Below are positions 61,084-64,000 of a stretch of 64,000 bases of DNA, piece after piece. This stretch comes from Armillaria gallica (lineage: Eukaryota; Basidiomycota; Agaricomycetes; Agaricales; Physalacriaceae): NCBI GenBank assembly GCA_037576215.1, contig JBANDB010000011.1, positions 1,736,001 through 1,800,000 on the forward strand. Direction: 5' to 3'. The notes below the pieces were generated by a model. That model was given only the letters and a program-made list of their open reading frames with translations. It ran no database searches and was not told the origin of the DNA. The number at the start of each line of letters is the position of its first letter. The stretch's first letter is position 1. The position numbers were made by a program, and so were the translations under genes.

Positions 61084-63381
61084 TCCTTAGCATCCCACGG
61101 GACCGGTTATTCCAGTGCAAACCGCCCGCCAAATACAGTTCATTGATCCGTCGCCGCCATCTGCAAAGAACTTCATAGCTTAAATGACCGAGTATAAAGG
61201 ACCTTCAGTCACACCGTTGATCGATCTAGGGAAGGCCAAGCAATTCAGTCAATCAGCAAATGATATAAATGAAAAAAACGCAATACCGGATACTCTGGGG
61301 CCAGGATATCAGGTCCGACTCCGTCCGACAAAACATCAAGGCGGTTGAAAGACCGCGCGCGGTGATCGTTCCGAATGATGCTCGTTGCGGAAATGAGATC
61401 AAACGGGTACGAATATTCGAATGTTCGTATAATTACCGCCAGACGCGGAGGATAATAGAAAAGGCTCAGCATCGAGCACACAGGAGAGAGTATTCCAAAT
61501 CCCTGTAGGATTCGCATCATCAAGTAATGTATTGGGTGTCATAGCATAGCATTGCAGATGACTCGAAGTATCAGATAGCAAGCTATGTTGACAGTTCAAC
61601 AGATCTTGAATCCGTTGATAGGTGGTATGTGGAACACAGGAAGTTGACAGCCTTGATACCCCAGCACTGTGTTGGGCTCGGTATGTTCGATAAGGTTGCT
61701 TCGTGGCTGGGCGGCAAGATTTCGAACTCTTGAGTCAGCAAAGGAGGAAGAAAAGATGTCACATTTTGGGATAAATTCTCGAGAAAAGAACGCACGAGAC
61801 AGTCACGTGATAGTATATTCCTTCCACTTTAGGAGGGGCTTCATTTTCGTCTTTTCCCGGCCAGTGTTCAAAAAGTTCAACATTCAAAGCTTAAGTTAAA
61901 GTTATCCTTCTTCCGAGAGCCCTAATCACCATCACCACTTCACCTACTTACGTGAACGTCAATGCCCTCTTATGCCAGAGGTCATTTAGAGCGATACAGA
62001 ACCAATGCTTCGGTCTTTCCTACTTGTTCAAGTTGTCTGCTGCTCAACCTCACCGTGTACATCGGGTTTAAACTCCAAAATGCAGAACTTTTATTCAATT
62101 CGTCGACGCTAAATGCACAGACAAGTACAAAGTAAGGAAAAGAATATCTGCTCTTCTTTACTCGATTCTCATGCTCACCTCCGGTCCCAAAATCTCCGGT
62201 TCACAGGAAACAATAGATTCCAGCGGCAGTCTCACCCGTGTCGGTTTTCAAATTCACGGGAAGTCGAGCCCTTCCTCGGAGCTACGTAAAGATCGAATAA
62301 GGAACCCCATGAATCGCACATCTATCGTTGCGGATGTATCGGGGTGCTGATGTTTTGAGAGAACATCTAGAACCAGGGGGCAAATGCATAGCACGAACAA
62401 GAAAAATCACAAAGACATTTGACACCAATCATGGGGTGAGATCTTGAAATCAAGTAACAGCGCAGTCACTGAGGAGTCATTCAATGCAAGGATCAAGAAA
62501 GCTTACCCACGGGAAGACGCGGACCGACTACGTTTGAGTACGACGGCTATACCTCTGAGTTTGTTACGGATCCGGCATATTGTTCCACATCCTAATTTAT
62601 CATGCAACGATGTTTTGGTCCTTGTTCTTACATGTCTGTTCCGCGACGGGAACCATCTCGGCCATATATACTTCTCTCATGGGGTTCAAAAGGAACGCCA
62701 GACGATCTAATGGCGTTCCGCCATGAACAGATGACAAAACATCCGATGGACCAGCCTAGCAAGATCAATAACACCACTGCATGCTGCATGAACGCGGAAG
62801 CTCCCTGACCGTGGATGAGGATGTGAGGATAAGGCGAGGACAATGTGTCCATTGCCGCAGTGACTAGTGCCGGACATACTTTAGTGAATTAATGAACACT
62901 CAGTTGTCCCCGAGCCTCTTGCGCTGGCCTGATATTAAGTATGGGCATACGAAACACCCGCGCGATTTCCTTTGAGAGATTCGTAACAGCATAGATTGCT
63001 TATGGTGGAAGCCTGGATGGCCAGCAATTGCGTTTCTTCCTTTGATAAATTATTGGTATGTACTCCATCGGAATCACCTGATTTGGATGGAACGCTTTTT
63101 ATGGCCTTTGAGGACGATGGGACTTTAGGCGTACAAGTGTAGGTAGGCCGGTACCGTCCACAGTATGTAATATGGTATTCGCACATACGATACCGAATTT
63201 AACAAATCGAATTTGAGAGTTGGGTATGTCTCCCCCGATGGGTCTTCATGAACTTCTTTGGAAATTCAGCGACTAGTAGATTTGGCACCGAACCTCTTAC
63301 TATGTGGAAATTCTTCATTGTGAGGCGCTACACAGTGCAAAATTCAGATGCAAAATTAATAAGCTTATCACCTAAAGGGAG

Positions 63382-63392
63382 ATTGAAAAACA
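63382..63392 (-). terminator. RNA polymerase III T-run terminator
   Basis: Directly after the tRNA 3' end the minus strand reads TGTTTTTC, a typical Pol III stop. Confidence 0.7.
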
Positions 63393-63484
63393 TGGACGTT
63401 CAGGGGATTGAACCCTGGACCTCATACAATTAGATAAGCGAAATGCTGTGCAAAGCATGCGCGCTACCACTGCGCTAAACGCCC
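63393..63484 (-). tRNA. tRNA-Ala(UGC) with intron
   Basis: The 92 nt gene folds as a complete cloverleaf. The acceptor stem GGGCGTT pairs with AACGTCC, and G3 pairs with U70, the identity mark of alanine tRNA. The D arm is GCGC-AGTGGTA-GCGC. The anticodon stem CATGC pairs with GTATG after removal of a 20 nt intron (CAGCATTTCGCTTATCTAAT) placed one base 3' of the anticodon TGC. The T arm is CAGGG-TTCAATC-CCCTG. The discriminator is A. It is followed by a T run. Confidence 0.93.
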
Positions 63485-63580
63485 ATAGCCGTATTTGGAT
63501 ATTGCCATAATAAGAGGTGCCAAAACTGTCACATCCGCCATACTCGGCTGCCGGCACCAACTTGTCTTCATATTTTTACC

Positions 63581-64000
63581 ATGACGCTGGATTCTTTACT
63601 TCTCTCTTCTGGCGGCAAGCTTATTGATACGGAACTCGACGCCCTATTTCAATCAAATGTAAGTGATCTTCTCTGACTGCAGCATCTCTCTTTATACCGT
63701 AGCAGGCTACCAAACCCCCACTTGTATCTGGGCCACCGAAAAGTAATGTCACCGAGGTCACCTCGAAGAAACGTAAACACGAACAGGAATCTACTAGTTC
63801 CACCAAGCGACTGAAATCTACTTCATTCGAGTCCGCGAAGCAAGGCAAAGCGCCTAAAAAAAACCAAAAGACTCTGAAGCATACAGCAGAGGTCGCCATC
63901 GACAACGACGAGAACGACGACGAACTGGAGGATACCTACGCGAAGTCGAAAGAGATTCCAATTGAGAAGAATGGCGAATCCGAGTCAGACGAAGATCCCT
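63581..64000 (+). CDS. Start of a Lys-rich nucleolar-type protein (Nop12-like?), 3' end outside window
   Basis: Partial gene, cut by the window end. The ATG at 63581 opens MTLDSLLLSSGGKLIDTELD, then A-L-F-Q-S-N, and a 47 nt GT-AG intron joins in phase to ATKPPLVSGPPK. After that the sequence is strongly basic and acidic in blocks (KKRKHEQ, KNQKTLKHTAE, NDENDDELEDTY). The TELDALF start and the Lys/Glu blocks resemble fungal Nop12-type RNA-binding proteins of ribosome assembly, but no RRM lies inside the window, so this name is a guess. Confidence 0.6.

Larger units (their letters stand above)
61037..63392. other. Long intergenic stretch, no supported gene
   Basis: About 2.3 kb with only short frames (for example 61245-61523 and 62444-62710). 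No domain motif, exon chain or repeat array is evident. Confidence 0.4.

Overview
This window reads as nuclear DNA of a filamentous basidiomycete, most likely an Agaricomycete. Almost every gene is broken by several 45-70 nt GT-AG introns, coding is on both strands, and the gene families are typical of mushroom genomes: DUF6533/DUF6534 membrane proteins, F-box proteins, expanded caspase-like peptidases, DUF3632 and a BBE-type flavin oxidase. I see no intact transposon, virus or CRISPR array. I spliced the gene models by eye, using frame, splice sites and family motifs; no database was searched.

Left third (1-18,040): the 3' part of an MFS drug/H+ antiporter-like transporter, a DUF6533 membrane protein, a cytochrome P450, an F-box protein, an unidentified minus-strand gene, a CEP95-like DUF5745 protein, a DUF6534 membrane protein and an alpha/beta hydrolase (HSL/steryl esterase-like). 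The MFS, P450 and hydrolase genes do not look like one biosynthetic cluster.

Middle (20,500-32,450): three same-strand metacaspase-like genes in a dispersed tandem array, with a divergently oriented DUF3632 gene between the first and second. All three keep the catalytic His segment. The middle copy has lost two residues right after its catalytic Cys.

Right half: an F-box plus nucleotidyltransferase-fold protein; a CRAL-TRIO/RhoGAP regulator; a GH47 alpha-1,2-mannosidase with a decayed duplicate of its 3' end 6 kb away; a kinase-like protein; a zinc-finger-like protein; and a 6.3 kb minus-strand gene (46,529-52,874). That gene appears to join ubiquitin-like segments, a Cys/His-rich RING-like region, a von Willebrand A domain (itself split by ubiquitin-like segments) and a C-terminal ubiquitin-conjugating E2 domain with the HPN motif and active-site Cys. 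It is the best candidate here for an unusual system: E3-like and E2 modules on one chain. After it come a secreted aspartic protease with a GPI-type tail, a BBE flavin oxidase, an intron-containing tRNA-Ala(UGC) with the G3:U70 identity pair, and the start of a nucleolar-type, lysine-rich protein.

Four introns are best modelled with GC-AG borders. Several long intergenic stretches hold only short ORFs that I could not support.
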